A stretch of 64,000 bases of DNA from Adiantum capillus-veneris (GCA_014529385.2 CM043965.1:59304933-59368932); one strand, 5' to 3'; shown: positions 1-10,708, counted from the stretch's first letter. Notes: generated from the letters alone by a model not told the origin. Numbers and translations are program-made.

Positions 1-458
1 CGTGGGGCCCGAAACCCTAAAAGACAGAAGCTTGAACACTAAAGGGATTTCCATAAAATGTGCCACATGTTGACGTGGCAAATCGTACGGAGGCTGACGT
101 GGCAACGCCGTAAGGAATTTCCGCGATTTGCGATGCAGGTGTCACGTGGCAAGCTGTACAGATTTTCACAAATTATGTTGGCTATTTTTGAGAATCTCCA
201 GCGCTAGCTTTTGGGGACCAAGGCTTTTGGGTGAAAGTGCTTTTGAACTGATTGCTTTTGGGGCTCTGCTTTCAGGCATCCCATGTACTGTTTATAAAAG
301 CCCTTGGAGTCGCACTCTGCAGAGCATCTGGACGTAGAGTCTAAGAGTAGAGGTCCCTCCCGAGTTGTACTTTGCAATAATTAATGATAAAGAAATACCA
401 AAAGGGGGACCACACTTTGGGGCCAATACCTCAGGGCCCGGAACTACGTCGGGCCGTG

Positions 459-463
<5 letters not shown>
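1..463 (+). mobile_element. Element E0: left part of the 5' LTR
   Basis: Bases 1-463 match about 12287-12703 in the same orientation, including the runs around 'gggatttccataaaatg' and 'gatttgc'. The match begins about 96 bases inside the intact LTR copy at 12191-12802, so the window opens within this LTR. A TATA-like box (tttataaaag, 291-300) lies in the expected place, with the downstream counterpart near 12530. The LTR is interrupted at its (CT)n tract by LINE-1 and resumes at 11659. The short reading frames across this stretch show no recognisable domain and are not called as genes. Confidence 0.85.

Positions 464-510
<47 letters not shown>
463..510 (+). repeat. (CT)n tract, left side of the LINE-1 insertion
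   Basis: A pure CT run of 48 bases. The uninterrupted LTR copy has only about 20 bases of CT at the equivalent place (about 12704-12722), and the right flank of LINE-1 has 118 bases (11541-11658). The tract is therefore the target of the LINE insertion and has since expanded, or was longer at the time of insertion. Confidence 0.95.
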
Positions 511-515
<5 letters not shown>

Positions 516-532
516 AAGCCATAGAGGTCAAG

Positions 533-1048
533 ATGGAGGCCACCAAGGAAGGATGGATGGATGTCGTGCGTAAAAAAATCACAAAGGAAGTAAAGGAAGA
601 GAAGCGACATGAAGAGACACTATGGATGCATGCCACCCTCGAGGAGAAGAAGATGCGAGAAGCCCGTATGCTCAATGTAAGGGTAAGTGGTATCAAAGAG
701 GAGCATGGATCATCACCGGAAAGTGACGGGAGAACATTGTGTGCCAAACTTGGGTACACCAACACCCCTTTCACCAAAGCATGGAGGGTAGGGAAAGACC
801 CTCAAAAGAGGGTGCTCATGCTACAATTCAAAGACCTTATGGACAAAATCACCTTCCTAAAGAAGAGGATTGCATTGAGAGGATTAGGAGGAGCCCCCAT
901 TTACATTGATGAGGATCTCACCAAGACACAAGTGGAGCATCCAAAGCTTTGTATGCCCAAAATCATGCAAGCAAGGAAAGAGGGCAAGAAGGCTTTCTAT
1001 AGAGATGGGCGAATCTTCATAGATGGCATAGGGATTCGTAGCCTATGA
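533..1048 (+). CDS. LINE-1 ORF1 protein (RNA-binding, L1 ORF1p-like)
   Basis: An uninterrupted frame of 171 residues from the first ATG after the (CT)n tract; the frame is open further upstream, but only through the CT repeat and LTR. Residues 1-55 are rich in Lys and Glu and look like a short coiled coil. The next part (LNVRVSGIKE, then RVLMLQFKD) looks like the RRM-like domain of L1-type ORF1 proteins. The last 50 residues (IYIDEDLTK, then MQARKEGKKAFYRDGRIFID) match the C-terminal domain typical of these nucleic-acid chaperones. Such proteins bind the element RNA in the cytoplasm to form the retrotransposition particle. It is shorter than usual, so the N-terminus may be lost. ORF2 follows within about 30 bases. 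Confidence 0.7.
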   Translation: MEATKEGWMDVVRKKITKEVKEEKRHEETLWMHATLEEKKMREARMLNVRVSGIKEEHGSSPESDGRTLCAKLGYTNTPFTKAWRVGKDPQKRVLMLQFKDLMDKITFLKKRIALRGLGGAPIYIDEDLTKTQVEHPKLCMPKIMQARKEGKKAFYRDGRIFIDGIGIRSL

Positions 1049-1546
1049 CACTACGGAGACCACTACAGAGGCAACACGACACGAGATCACACTCGGAGTA
1101 TGGAATTGTGACGGATGCCTATGGACTCAGCCAGGCAGACTCGAGGAGGTGATAGAGGGGAGAGACATTGTGATGCTGACAGAGACACATGAGAGCCAGG
1201 AGAGAGGTCTACCACATGTTTGAGGCTACCATTGGGAGTCCACATACAGGCGATACACAGGGAGGCAGGAGACATCATGAGGATCGGGGGGGATGGGGGA
1301 TTGCTCTTTTAGTGAGGAGAGAGCTACATGACAGGGTCACAGTAGTGAGCAGAGATGTAGAGGCCCGCTTCATGTGGGTGAGGATACAGCTAGCCCCAGA
1401 CCGAGCCATACATGTTGCACTGTGCTACTTCCCCCCACGCGGGTCACATTTTGCAGACCATACAGAGATACGAGGAGCATCTACGACAGAGGAGGATGCC
1501 GATGAGAGTATGGTAGAGGAGGAGGAGGGACCACAGTCACAGTCAC
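1049..1546 (+). pseudogene. LINE-1 ORF2, N-terminal half of the endonuclease domain
   Basis: Translation gives LGVWNCDGCLWTQPGRLEE, then DIVMLTETH, the start of the exonuclease-endonuclease-phosphatase fold with its metal-binding Glu. It continues as WGIALLVRRELHDRV and FMWVRIQLAP to HVALCYFPPRGS. A stop follows near 1220 (ccacatgtttga), another near 1280, and a frame change occurs in the G run at 1286-1297. The domain stops near 1546, where foreign DNA begins, and continues at 8019 with the GDFN motif. The endonuclease nicks target DNA to prime reverse transcription; this copy cannot be functional. Confidence 0.75.
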
Positions 1547-1571
1547 CCTTTTCGGTTCTCTCGGAGGACCT

Positions 1572-2771
1572 TGAAACCGGCCTGTTCAATCCAAAAAGGG
1601 CGGTAGACTTTACTTCAAACCTTGATTTAGCTTTCACCCATTATTAGTCGTCTATTCTACCTGTACTTTCAAGACACAACAAAGGGGAGAGGGATACAGG
1701 CTGCTAGATTGCACCTGTATGAGTAGACCGACACCAGATTGGCCAGGCACCCCTTTCGGTATTTCTTTGTTGTTAAAAAAGAGGGAATAAACGTTGTGGT
1801 TCCCTACAAGCTGCCCCGCACAAACTTGGCTGAATTTCAACTGTTCCGGCCCGATTATAACTATACTAGGACCCTTCACAGTCAGTATTCCCACGCATGG
1901 AATGACTTTCCCGACACATACGGGCACTTTGCAAAACCTGGCGAGAATCTGGCGAGAATCTGCAGCACGCTGAATTCTCTGTTTTCAGCCCCGAAAATGT
2001 GCCAAATCACCTATACAGCGGTCCCCTCGCGTCCCCGAACCTCCTGGGGGTATTAGGGACCGTTTAGGGCCAAAACCCTAAACCTGCAAAAATACACAGC
2101 AGGCTGTAATTTACTGTTTCGGCTCCGTTTCGCGTGCCGGTTGCATCCGTAGCAAGTCCTCGAGCTCCCCCACCTGTAGGGCTACTTGCCCTTTGAATCG
2201 GACGAGATTTCTGGCGTGAAACCTCTCCGAATTCACCTGTACCTGCGGGGATTAGCCGCTAGCTAATCCAATACCTGTGCAAGAGGCTCTTGCCTCGGCA
2301 ATCGCGCATGAACCCACACAACTGTACATTGGTCAAATGAAAAGCCCACTAGAGGGACATAACATACTGCCATAGGGGAGAGAGAGGGCAGTGCGTAGCG
2401 TGCACATAACATACTGCCATAGGGGAGAGAGAGGGCAGTGCGTAGCGTGCAGGGCATCACTCCTGGCACCGCACTATACATAGGAGAGAAAGGAAGCACT
2501 CCATAGCTCTTAACCTGTGACAAAATCTGAAAATGAGCCTCTTTCCCCTTCAAATTTAGCGCCACCTTCTCTTGCATGAAGAAAGTGCACCAGAATGTGC
2601 CACTTGGCACATTTATAAGCATTTTCCCGTTTCGACGTTGCCGCCTAAAAATCTCCCAACCGGTTGCCCAGTTGACTTCACGGCAGAGTAAGAAAATGTT
2701 CTCCTTGTCATTCCGGAGGTAATGACGCAAACACATTTTCAGGTCCCAAGATAGCAGTTCCCTAAATTTTC
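1572..2771 (-). repeat. G1 3' LTR
   Basis: Matches 6753-7711 over most of its length. It keeps about 160 bases (around 1990-2151) that the other LTR has lost. It also carries an extra 47-base tandem duplication (units at 2357 and 2404, containing 'actgccataggggagagag'), and a doubled phrase 'ggcgagaatct' near 1945. A diverged third copy lies at about 47541-48360. The LTRs differ by several indels, so the insertion is not recent. The outer end is blurred because 'caggtcccaaaatagc' is repeated at 2740-2786, where the gag-protease block begins. Confidence 0.75.
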
Positions 2772-2783
2772 AGGTCCCAAAAT

Positions 2784-2792
2784 AGCGCTGAC

Positions 2793-2871
<79 letters not shown>

Positions 2872-4272
2872 TCCGTGTGTGTGCGCGCGCGCGCATGCCA
2901 CGACTAGTCCAAGGGCTGGCGCTATGTGTGTGTCGATTTGCATGGCACCACTAGTTCAGGTGTTGTGAGAGGCAACGCTTGTAGGAGACCGCAAGATGAA
3001 TGATCGTCGAGCAAGCAGTTCCTACAGTCCCCTCTCTTTCTCTCTACGCGTGTATGACACAAATAGATGCAAACACAATTTCACGGCGCCAAGTTCTTGT
3101 TTGGACATGCTCTCAATCTGTAGTGTCTAAGAGCGTTGCATAGATTAAGGGAGAGGTGAGTGGATGTGAGAGACAAGCAGAGGGTCAAAGCAAATAGTAA
3201 ATCATGAGACCGTTACGAGAACGGGGAGCCAACGGTGAGCTTCCTGGTAGGAGCTCATTTTGACGGTCAGCATCCCCTCGTTTTGGAGGTAAGTCCATAG
3301 GGATATCATCAATGAACACATCTTGGAATCCATTTAGAAAGTTAGACTTGAATTTGATGGTTAGCATCCCCTCGTTTTGGAGGTAAGTCCATAGGGATAT
3401 CATGAATAAACACATCTTGGAATCCATTTAGAAAATTAGACAAGTCTAACTATTATTAATTCCTACCATTTACATTTGATGAAACATCGGGACCTTTTAG
3501 AGACTCTTTGACAAAAATCATGTACGTAGAAATTGAGCTTTTCATTGATTTATCAAAAGCAAGAGGATTTACAAGTAGTATAGTACGACCGGACTCACTA
3601 GCATCTATATATATGCTCTTTTACCTGTAGGTGAAGTAGATTCTCCTTTCAGGAAACTTCATGTTGGCAGCCATGCGGTTGAATCATGGTGCCCCTAGGA
3701 TAGCATCCTCATGTTGGAGAGGAGAGATAAAAAAGTCTTCTTTGTCGACGTAGCTTTGGACATGAAGCCTCAATTTCTCAATGAAGGGATTAACAAAGGC
3801 TTGCTGACCCTTGAAAGCTGTGTCGGCCATTACAGTATCTCCCATCTTGAAAGCTTGAATACCCAACTTGGTGGCCAAGTCCGTTGATATGAAATTGTGA
3901 GTAGAGCAAAGGTCAAACAAGATGAAGGCATCATGCTCCCTTACCTTTCTCCAAGCATAGGAGAGAGGTGATCCTTTGCAATGAGCATCCTCTTTTGGAG
4001 CTTCGATAGTGGAAGCTCTAGGAGTCTCATTGCGGGCATTTCTCTTTGGGCAAGAACGATAGCCATGTCCTTGCTCCCCACACTTAAAACATTTGTGGTC
4101 CTTGCGAAAAGCTTCAAGCTCTTTAGGAGAGAGTTTATTTTTACCTTTGTAAACTCCCTTCTCCTTGGACCGATTGTTGTTGTTGTTGTTGTTAGAATTG
4201 CCTTGGGAAGAATTTTGGGCATTGGTTTTCCCCTTTGCATCACTTCTGTCTTTGCTTTCCATGGGCTTGACA
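2784..4272 (-). repeat. Shuffled gypsy block, copy 1 (near-identical to 34351-35849)
   Basis: The homology starts at 'agcgctgaccc' and ends at 'atgggcttgaca' in both places, with only scattered substitutions and a different (CT)n length (2796-2867 here). The block has about 400 bases of noncoding sequence including the CT run, then a protease-reverse transcriptase linker with a 94-base tandem duplication (3271 and 3365), then protease and the Gag zinc knuckle on the minus strand. In G2 the coding part sits in its normal place; here it lies downstream of the G1 chromodomain, where gag does not belong. It was therefore moved here as a unit. Confidence 0.85.
3190..4272 (-). pseudogene. Gypsy Gag zinc knuckle, protease and linker fragment (block copy 1)
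   Basis: The minus-strand reading frame of 4272-3684 starts in a Lys- and Asn-rich stretch, then shows a CCHC zinc knuckle (CFKCGEQGHGYRSC) for RNA binding, and the retropepsin-like region with ILFDLCSTHNFIS, where the usual catalytic Asp-Ser/Thr-Gly has become DLC. It ends at AILGAP with a stop. The following linker (FQDVFIDDIP, PPKRGDAD, LLPGSSP) is typical of the stretch before gypsy reverse transcriptase and is duplicated in tandem. No reverse transcriptase follows. Inactive fragment. Confidence 0.75.
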
Positions 4273-4547
4273 ATTCTTTTACCCAAACCGACAGTTTAAG
4301 AATGGAGTCACACATGTACCCTTTATTAGAAGCAATTACTGTATCCTTGACAAACTGACAAGAAATACTCACTTCTATAGCACTAACCAAACTTTTGGAC
4401 ATTCCATAAGAGCAATTGCCAAACTGACAATTTGTACAGCTCTAACATTCATGTAACAGGTATTTCATTTGAGCTCACTTTAAATACCATGTACATCATT
4501 TGTTTCAAAAGCTATGGTCACACTGACAATCCATGTAGCGTTGAAAC
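4273..4547. other. G1 3' noncoding stretch
   Basis: About 275 AT-rich bases between the shuffled block and the chromodomain coding end. The phrase 'aaactgacaa' and variants recur several times. I recognise no gene. It is probably the untranslated 3' part of G1. Confidence 0.4.
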
Positions 4548-6019
4548 TCAAGGGGTCAAGGTAGGTTGTAAATTGAAGGCTTCAAGGTAAAGTGATAACA
4601 CAGTTGGTGACTCTGCAAGTTCACCTTCTTCCATCCACTTAGCATCCATTGGTGGATAGTTTCTGAACTTTACCAAGTAACGCCTAGCAACCTTGCCTTT
4701 CACTTTCCTTTCTTTGTGTGCCAAAATCTGTTCCGGGACCAAGATCTCGTCAAGTTCGTCAACCTCCGGCTGATCTTCAGCTGGCATATCTTCTGGCACG
4801 TCACCCACATAGGGTCTGAGAAGACTCACATGAAACGTATTGTGAATCTTCCAACTCAAGCAATTTCAGCCTATATGCAACATCACTGATTATGTCGCAC
4901 ACTTAAAAAGGCCCATAGTAAGCCATGCTGAGCTTTGGAAACAGTCTTTCCTTGCCCTTCATCTTCTTTAACCTTGCCTTTTCAAAGCGTAGAAGCACCC
5001 AATCACCAAGTGAAAATACCACTTCACGACGGTGACAATCAGCTACTTTCTTTTGCTTTGCCTGAGTCTTTTCTAAGGCCACTTTGACCTTCTTGTACAT
5101 TTCATCCATGTCCTGAACATACTTATCTGCTTCAAATATCTTGTCCTTTGTATGCAGTATGGGAGGAACTTTCTTGCCACCTTCAACTATCTCAAAAGGT
5201 GCCTTGCTAGTTGATGAATGCACTGTATTATTGTATGCATACTCCACCAATGGCAAATACTGCTCGCACTTTCCTTTATGCTCTGACACATAGCACTTCA
5301 GCAGATCTAGGACAGTAGAATTTGCCTCTTCTGACTGCCCATTTGTTTGAGGATGAAACGACGAAGAGAATTTGAGCATGGTGCCCATAAGCCTCTCCAG
5401 AACAAACTTGTCATGCGTGGATCACGGTCTCTAACAATCGACTGTGGCATGCCATGATACTTGAAAATATTGCTCATAAACAAGCATGCCATCTGATCTG
5501 GCCTTATCTTCTTCCTGACACGAATAAAATGAGCCTGCTTGCTGAATCTGCAAATGATGGTCCAAATACCATCATTTCCTGTCAGCGTTCTCGGAAGATC
5601 AAAGATAAAATCCATAGCAATACTTTCCCATGGTTTATCTGGAATAGGTAGTGGTTGCAATAACCCTGGTGCCTTTTGCCTGTCAAACTTGACCTTCTGG
5701 CAAATTAGGCATTCTCGCACAAAGGCATCCACATCTCTTCTCAATGGGGCCAATAGAAGAATGTCTCAACCGCTTTAACTGTAGCATCGATACCACAATG
5801 CCCTGCATACAATGGGACTTGACTCTCTTCCATAACTTTGCGTCGCAATGGCTTTGTGACACACAATCTGCCATGCATCATCATGAACCCGTCTTTAAGA
5901 AGATAGTGTTCATGACGTTGTCCATCCATTAGCTGCTCGAAGACCCTTGCAACATCTTCATCATTTGCATATTGTTCTCTCATATCATTTGCATCCCAAA
6001 TTGCCCTGAGTGCTTTCAA
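4548..6019 (-). pseudogene. G1 pol: RNase H end, integrase and chromodomain
   Basis: Three overlapping minus-strand frames make one integrase. The zinc-binding N-domain (YAGHCGIDATVKAVETFFYW, then CLICQKVK) lies at 6019-5640. The catalytic core (PWESIAMDFI, IVRDRDPRMTS, FHPQTNGQSE, YAYNNTVH) lies at 5640-5150 with frameshifts near 5740 and 5390. The C-terminal GPY-like region (GDWVLLRF, MAYYGPF) ends at 4903. A separate frame (4859-4548) begins with HNTFHVSLLRPY and holds a chromodomain-like segment (RRYLVKFRNYPP, AKWMEEGEL), which in chromoviruses directs integration to marked chromatin. The region starts abruptly after a Gag fragment, so reverse transcriptase is deleted. Confidence 0.85.
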
Positions 6020-6644
6020 ACCCTGTTAGCATGCCCGTGACACTATACATGGGGTTAGGCATCATCGTTTGAGCACCCCCGAACACTGTTCCTGGCGTAT
6101 AAAACTGATTTCCAGGTGCATGACCAGCCATGCTCTGGAATACCGATCCACCTCCAAAATAGTCAGGGTATACTGAAGGTGGTGGGAAGACTTGTTGCAT
6201 AGCCTGTAGGTTGCTTCCCTGCCCATTAGAACCAGCTATAGGCTGTTGAAAAGTGGTTGGCTGAACTGGTACAGCTTGAAAGACTGGCATCTCAGCCACC
6301 TGTTCTTGCACCTTAGGCATACGTTGTGGAGACTGCATGTTCTCCGTCAAGTGTACAGGTGTTTCCATTGACTTTGCAGTATGAATCACCTGTGCTTGAG
6401 TCTTAACACGCTTCTCAATACGATCCAGTGACCCAACTTGCTGAGACGGAAGAGGAGGTTGCAGAAAGGCTAAAAACCTCGGGTTCTGCATTACTTGTGT
6501 GAACATAGCCACCACAGTAGCCAACTGGGTCCTGAATATATCATCATCCGTCTGTGGTGGTCTTGAAGACTCACCCACTTCATGTGTCTGTTGACCCTGT
6601 GAAGAGGAAACCTCTTCAGTCACATCGTCTGATCTGTCACCCAT
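6005..6644 (-). pseudogene. G1 Gag N-terminal fragment
   Basis: A frame starting with MGDRSDDVTEEVSSSQGQ about 90 bases after the primer-binding site. It is Gln-, Pro- and Met-rich (QQPIAGSNGQGSNLQ, PPPSVYPDYFGGGSVF) and reaches about 210 residues before running into integrase-side sequence near 6010. The G3 copy begins similarly (MADIVNDTKEEGSSSHDTQ, 41823). No capsid-like core or zinc knuckle is left, because an internal deletion joins the Gag start to pol. Only the position after the LTR and the match to G3 identify it as Gag. Confidence 0.65.
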
Positions 6645-6735
6645 AATTGCAATTCCCTGTGTCTAGTCTATGATCCCCTGTGTCTTCAAGCCCAAACTAA
6701 CCAAGGCTCACTTCTATGCAAAAAAAGTGATTTAA

Positions 6736-6752
6736 TCCCGGGGATGGAACCA
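6736..6752 (-). promoter_or_regulatory. Primer-binding site of G1 (tRNA-Glu-like)
   Basis: On the minus strand the bases straight after the LTR read TGGTTCCATCCCCGGGA. Their complement ends in ...GGATGGAACCA, which looks like a tRNA 3' end with CCA. It is close to plant tRNA-Glu 3' ends as I know them and unlike initiator Met tRNA, which the other elements in this window use. Confidence 0.55.
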
Positions 6753-7711
6753 TGAAACCGGCCTGTTCATGCCAAAAAGGACAGTAGACTTTACTTCAAA
6801 CCTTGATTTAGCTTTCACCCATTATTAGTCGTCTATTCTACCTGTACTTTCAAGACACAACAAAGGGGAGAGGGATACAGGCTGCTAGATTGCACCTGTA
6901 TGAGTAGACCGACACCAGATTGGCCAAGCGCACCTTTCGGTATTTCTTTGTTGTTAAAAAAGAGGGAATAAACGTTGTGGTTCCCTACAAGCTGCCCCGC
7001 ACAAACTTGGTTGAATTTCAACTGTTCCGGCCCGATTATAACTGTACTAGGACCCTTCACAGTCAGTATTCCCACGCATGGACTGACTTTCCCGACGCAT
7101 ACGGGCACTTTGCAAAACCTGGCGAGAATCTGCAGCACGCTGAATTCTCTGTTTTCAGCAAGTCCTCGAGCTCCCGCACCTGTAGGGCTACTTGCCCTTT
7201 GAATCGGACGAGATTTATGGCGTGAAACCTCTCCGAATTCACCTGTACCTGCGGGGGATTAACCGCTAGCTAATCCAGTACCTGTGCAAGAGGCTCTTCC
7301 CTCGGCAATCGCGCATGAACCCACACAACTATACAATGGTCAAATGAAAAGATAATGCCATACGGGAGAGAGAGGGCAGTGCGTAGCGTGCAGGGCATCA
7401 CTCCTGGCACCGCACTGTACATAGGAGGGAAAGGAAGCACTCCATAGCTCTTAACCTATGACAAAATCTGAAAATGAGCCTCTTTCCCCTTCAAATTCAG
7501 CGCCACCTTCTCTTGCATGAGGAAAGTGCACCAGAATGTGCCACTTGGCGCATTTACAAGCATTTTCCCGTTTCGACGTTGCCGCCTAAAAATCTCCCAA
7601 CCGGTTGCCCAGTTGACCTCACGGGAGAGTAAGAAAATGTTCTCCTTGTCATTCCGGAGGTAATGACGCAAACACATTTTCAGGTCCCAAAATAGCAGTT
7701 CCCTAAATTTT
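6753..7711 (-). repeat. G1 5' LTR
   Basis: Direct repeat of 1572-2771, starting tgaaaccgg and ending near ttccctaaatttt. It lacks about 160 bases found in the other LTR (the join is at 'gttttcagcaagtcctcg', about 7155) and the 47-base duplication. It lies next to the primer-binding site, which marks it as the 5' LTR of a minus-strand element. Confidence 0.8.
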
Positions 7712-8012
7712 AGGAGATGCTGCCATTGTATCTTTCTAGGTCATCTCACCCCCTTTGTACACTGCAGCCACACCCAAAATTGAAATGTAGCCTCTGTAGC
7801 AAAGGATTCCACTTTGGCTAGTCAATGACCCCACTTTGGCTAACCATAGTCTTTGTCCAACCTTAGTGCTCTCTTGCCCTCAGGCCTGGACTCCCTCTGG
7901 ACAGTTCCACACTAGCTATGCAATGCAGGGCAGTTAGATTTCCCGAGGGGTGTTTCCAAAAAGTGAAAGTAAATAGATAATAAGAAATAAATCAACAAAA
8001 AGGATAGATAGT
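7712..8012. other. Unassigned segment between G1 and LINE-1
   Basis: About 300 bases with no gene. It belongs neither to the G1 LTR nor to LINE-1. Its last 60 bases are A-rich (aaagtaaatagataataagaaataaatc). Together with 1547-1571 it may be the remains of an element that entered LINE-1 first and later received G1. The 6-base word AGTCAC stands on both outer sides (1541-1546 and 8013-8018). Confidence 0.4.
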
Positions 8013-8018
8013 AGTCAC

Positions 8019-8680
8019 ACGCTGGTGACAGACCTCCTACACTACGCGGCATTGGGAGAGATCCTAGTTGTAGGCGATTTCAATGCCCGCACACAGAGCC
8101 GACAGTGCGAGATGTATGCCTTTGATGATTCCACCCTATTCCATACCATAGCAGCGGAGGATATGGGACTAGGGAGGACATCAGAGGACAGAGGGAGTGA
8201 CTCTACCAGATATGGATCACACTTACTGGCACTAGGATCAGTGCACCACCTCCTGATCTACAACCGGATGTCCCGTTGGCCGATGTCAGTTGGATACACT
8301 TGCTTCCAGAAGGGAGGCAAAACAGGAAAGGGAGGCAAGAAAGGCCAGAGCAAAGTGGACTACATCTTAGGCTCCACAGGGGCCATGGATATTGTACGCT
8401 CCTTTACCATACCACCACCGCCCATTGGCACGGATCATACATATCTCAGCCTCTCTCTTAGGACCAGCTTACCGACACCACCTCCCCAGTTCCCCACGCA
8501 ACATACCACTATACACTTCAGTGAGGAGCTTCCGAGATTACAAATACCATGTGTACGCAGGGATCAGCCAGCTAGACCCGGACGCCCCACTCTCCACACT
8601 CACCACTAAGCTCACCTCCATACTCCACTCAGCAACGCTCGAGAGCTTTCCCTCGACCATGCACTCCAGCGACACATGAC
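8019..8680 (+). pseudogene. LINE-1 ORF2, C-terminal half of the endonuclease domain
   Basis: The frame reads LLHYAALGEILVVGDFNART, which holds the conserved GDFN motif, then VDYILGSTGAM and GTDHTYLSLSL, where the terminal Asp-His pair of the fold lies. This completes the domain begun at 1049-1546. The frame shifts near 8520, and later peptide (FRDYKYHVYAGISQLDPDAP) continues in another frame. The endonuclease motifs are present but split by the nested insertion and by indels. Confidence 0.8.
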
Positions 8681-10708
8681 GATATGGGACGATGCCCTAG
8701 AATAGATGGTATGATGATGAGTGCAAACAGCTATATCAGAGGCTTAAGGCACAGCATATTACTGGGCAGATATCTGAGAGACAGATGCACCGACAAATGG
8801 GTGCTCTTACTAGACGTAAGAGGAGAGCCTTTGAGGAGACATAGTGGTGGGATGTGTACCATACACTTCAGAGTCGAGAGGCAACGATCTCTTGGAGAGA
8901 TATGAGACAGCGGACCCCACCCACGCCTATAGAGGACCCAGCGGTATGGCATGCATATGCAGAGACACTCTATCAGGTGCCGGCTCAGCCTTCCTTCCAC
9001 ACCCGGTGGCTCCCCGACCTACAGCTCCCACTCTCTTTACCATAGACATGGTGAGACGAGGCATTCAGAGTCTACAGCACCGCCGTGCCGCGGACCACAC
9101 CGAGCTTCAAGGTGAGCATTTTATATACGCTACACACCCTTTGGCTCCATTGATTGCACACCTATTCAACAGGGCATTGGCAGAGGGATTTCCAGAGAGC
9201 TGGACTATGCATACTATTGTACCTTTACATAAGGCTGGAGACCGCATGGATCCAGCCAACTACAGGACTATCATGATTGGTCATATGATAACCAAGATCT
9301 ATGGAGCAGTTTTAGAGTCAGAGTTGAGCAAATATGCAGAGACACAGGGGCTACGCGCCTCCAGACAGGCAGGCTTCAGACGCACATTCTCTATTGTGGA
9401 CCACATCTTCACTCTCAGATGCCTGCTAGAGCAGTCACAGAGCCGAGGGAGACGCCTCTACTATTGCTTTGTGGACTTCCGCAAAGCCTTTGACACAATC
9501 CCCAGAGAGAGACTACTACAGCGACTCATATCTCTTGGGATACCCCGGACATGATATGGGCCATATATGCTTTGTATGAGAGAGTGTCAGGCAAGGTCAG
9601 ATGCCCAGGAGGACTATCAGATAGCATCACTAGCACCATCGGGGTGACACAGGGGTGTCCACTCTCCCCTACTCTATTTGGTATGTACATAGATGAGATG
9701 GAGGCCTACATCCCACAGAGAGGAGGAGCAGGCGCCGACCTATCAGGCACTCAGGTACACATTATGCTATATGTTGATGACATTATTTTACTCGCAGAGT
9801 CACAGGAGGATCTCCAGCTCCACATACAGGCTCTAGACTTATTTTGCACACAGAGAGGAGTGACAATGAACCTTGGCAAGACCAAGGTTTTGTTATTCCA
9901 CACATCAGGCATTGTTCGAAGGAGATCAGTTTTTCCTTTCGAGGGCAGCCAGATTGAGGTAGTAGAGTCATATGTATACTTGGGCATCACCTTTACAGCC
10001 AGCACTGGCCGCTTCTCTATGGCACAGGCAGCCCGAGATTGCACCACACGAGCGTATGCAGCTCTAGCCATACTTGAGAAGGGATGTCATCAGACACATT
10101 TCCAGGAGCCCCGCACGAAGAGCTGGCTATTTGACACTTTGGTGACACCAACTCTTCTATACGCTGCCCCAGTGTGGACCACAGGATTATCAGAGCAGGC
10201 TTGGAGCAGACTCGAGAGGCCACAGATATTGCTGCTTGCCCGGATGATCCGGAGCAAAACATCAGTCCCACATGATATTGTGAGAGCAGAGTTCGGTGCC
10301 CCACCCATGGTAGTGGAGGCGCTATTTCAGACAGTGGGATACCTCCACAGGCTGCGAGACATGAGGGCAGATAGACTACCTCGCCTTGCTCTTGAGGCCT
10401 CCCGCGGGCTAGCAGACTATGGGGATGAGAGATCATGGTACGCGAGTGTGACTAGATGGCTTCACACACAAGGCTACTCTATGGACAGATTGCCTCCCTC
10501 ACAATATGATCCAGATGCACCACGCCAGGCCCTCTCACACACTGAGAGGAACACAGTTGTCAGATATGAGCTCATACAGAGGTATGTAGAGCAGACTTGG
10601 CTCACACCTTCGCGGCCATTGGCCACGAAGATGGCATATTACAGAGATCATTTCCTTATGCTCACAAAGGATAGGTTCATACAGAGGCCCCACTACATGG
10701 ATATATAG
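8681..10708 (+). pseudogene. LINE-1 ORF2, reverse transcriptase
   Basis: The part before 9049 is a linker in shifting frames (ATISWRDMRQRTPPTPIEDP). The polymerase then follows: GEHFIYATHPLAPLIAHLFN, then TIVPLHKAGDRMDPANYRTI, CFVDFRKAFDTIPRERLL (first catalytic Asp), a frameshift at about 9552, GVTQGCPLSPTLFGMYID, then LYVDDIILLAES (the YVDD active site), LGKTKVLLF and the thumb. All catalytic motifs are visible but lie in two frames. The frame ends at an in-frame TAG (10706-10708), with family sequence continuing beyond it. The enzyme copies element RNA at the nicked target. Confidence 0.88.

Larger units (their letters stand above)
1572..7711 (-). mobile_element. G1: Ty3/gypsy LTR retrotransposon, deleted and rearranged
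   Basis: Two long direct repeats (1572-2771 and 6753-7711), both starting tgaaaccgg on the plus strand, bracket gypsy coding sequence on the minus strand. Reading the minus strand, the order is 5' LTR, primer-binding site, Gag N-terminus, an abrupt junction to the end of RNase H and integrase, a chromodomain, a 3' region, a foreign gag-protease block, and the 3' LTR. Reverse transcriptase is missing. The element lies inside LINE-1. G3 (37818-48360) belongs to the same family, as its Gag start and LTR show. No clean 5-bp target duplication was found. Confidence 0.8.

Noticed and set aside
463-520. Long Leu-Ser or Arg-Glu frames over CT/GA runs here and at 11473, 26161, 34161 and elsewhere
   Set aside because: Pure dinucleotide runs are open in several frames. 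The peptides are artefacts of the simple repeats and have no flanking coding similarity.
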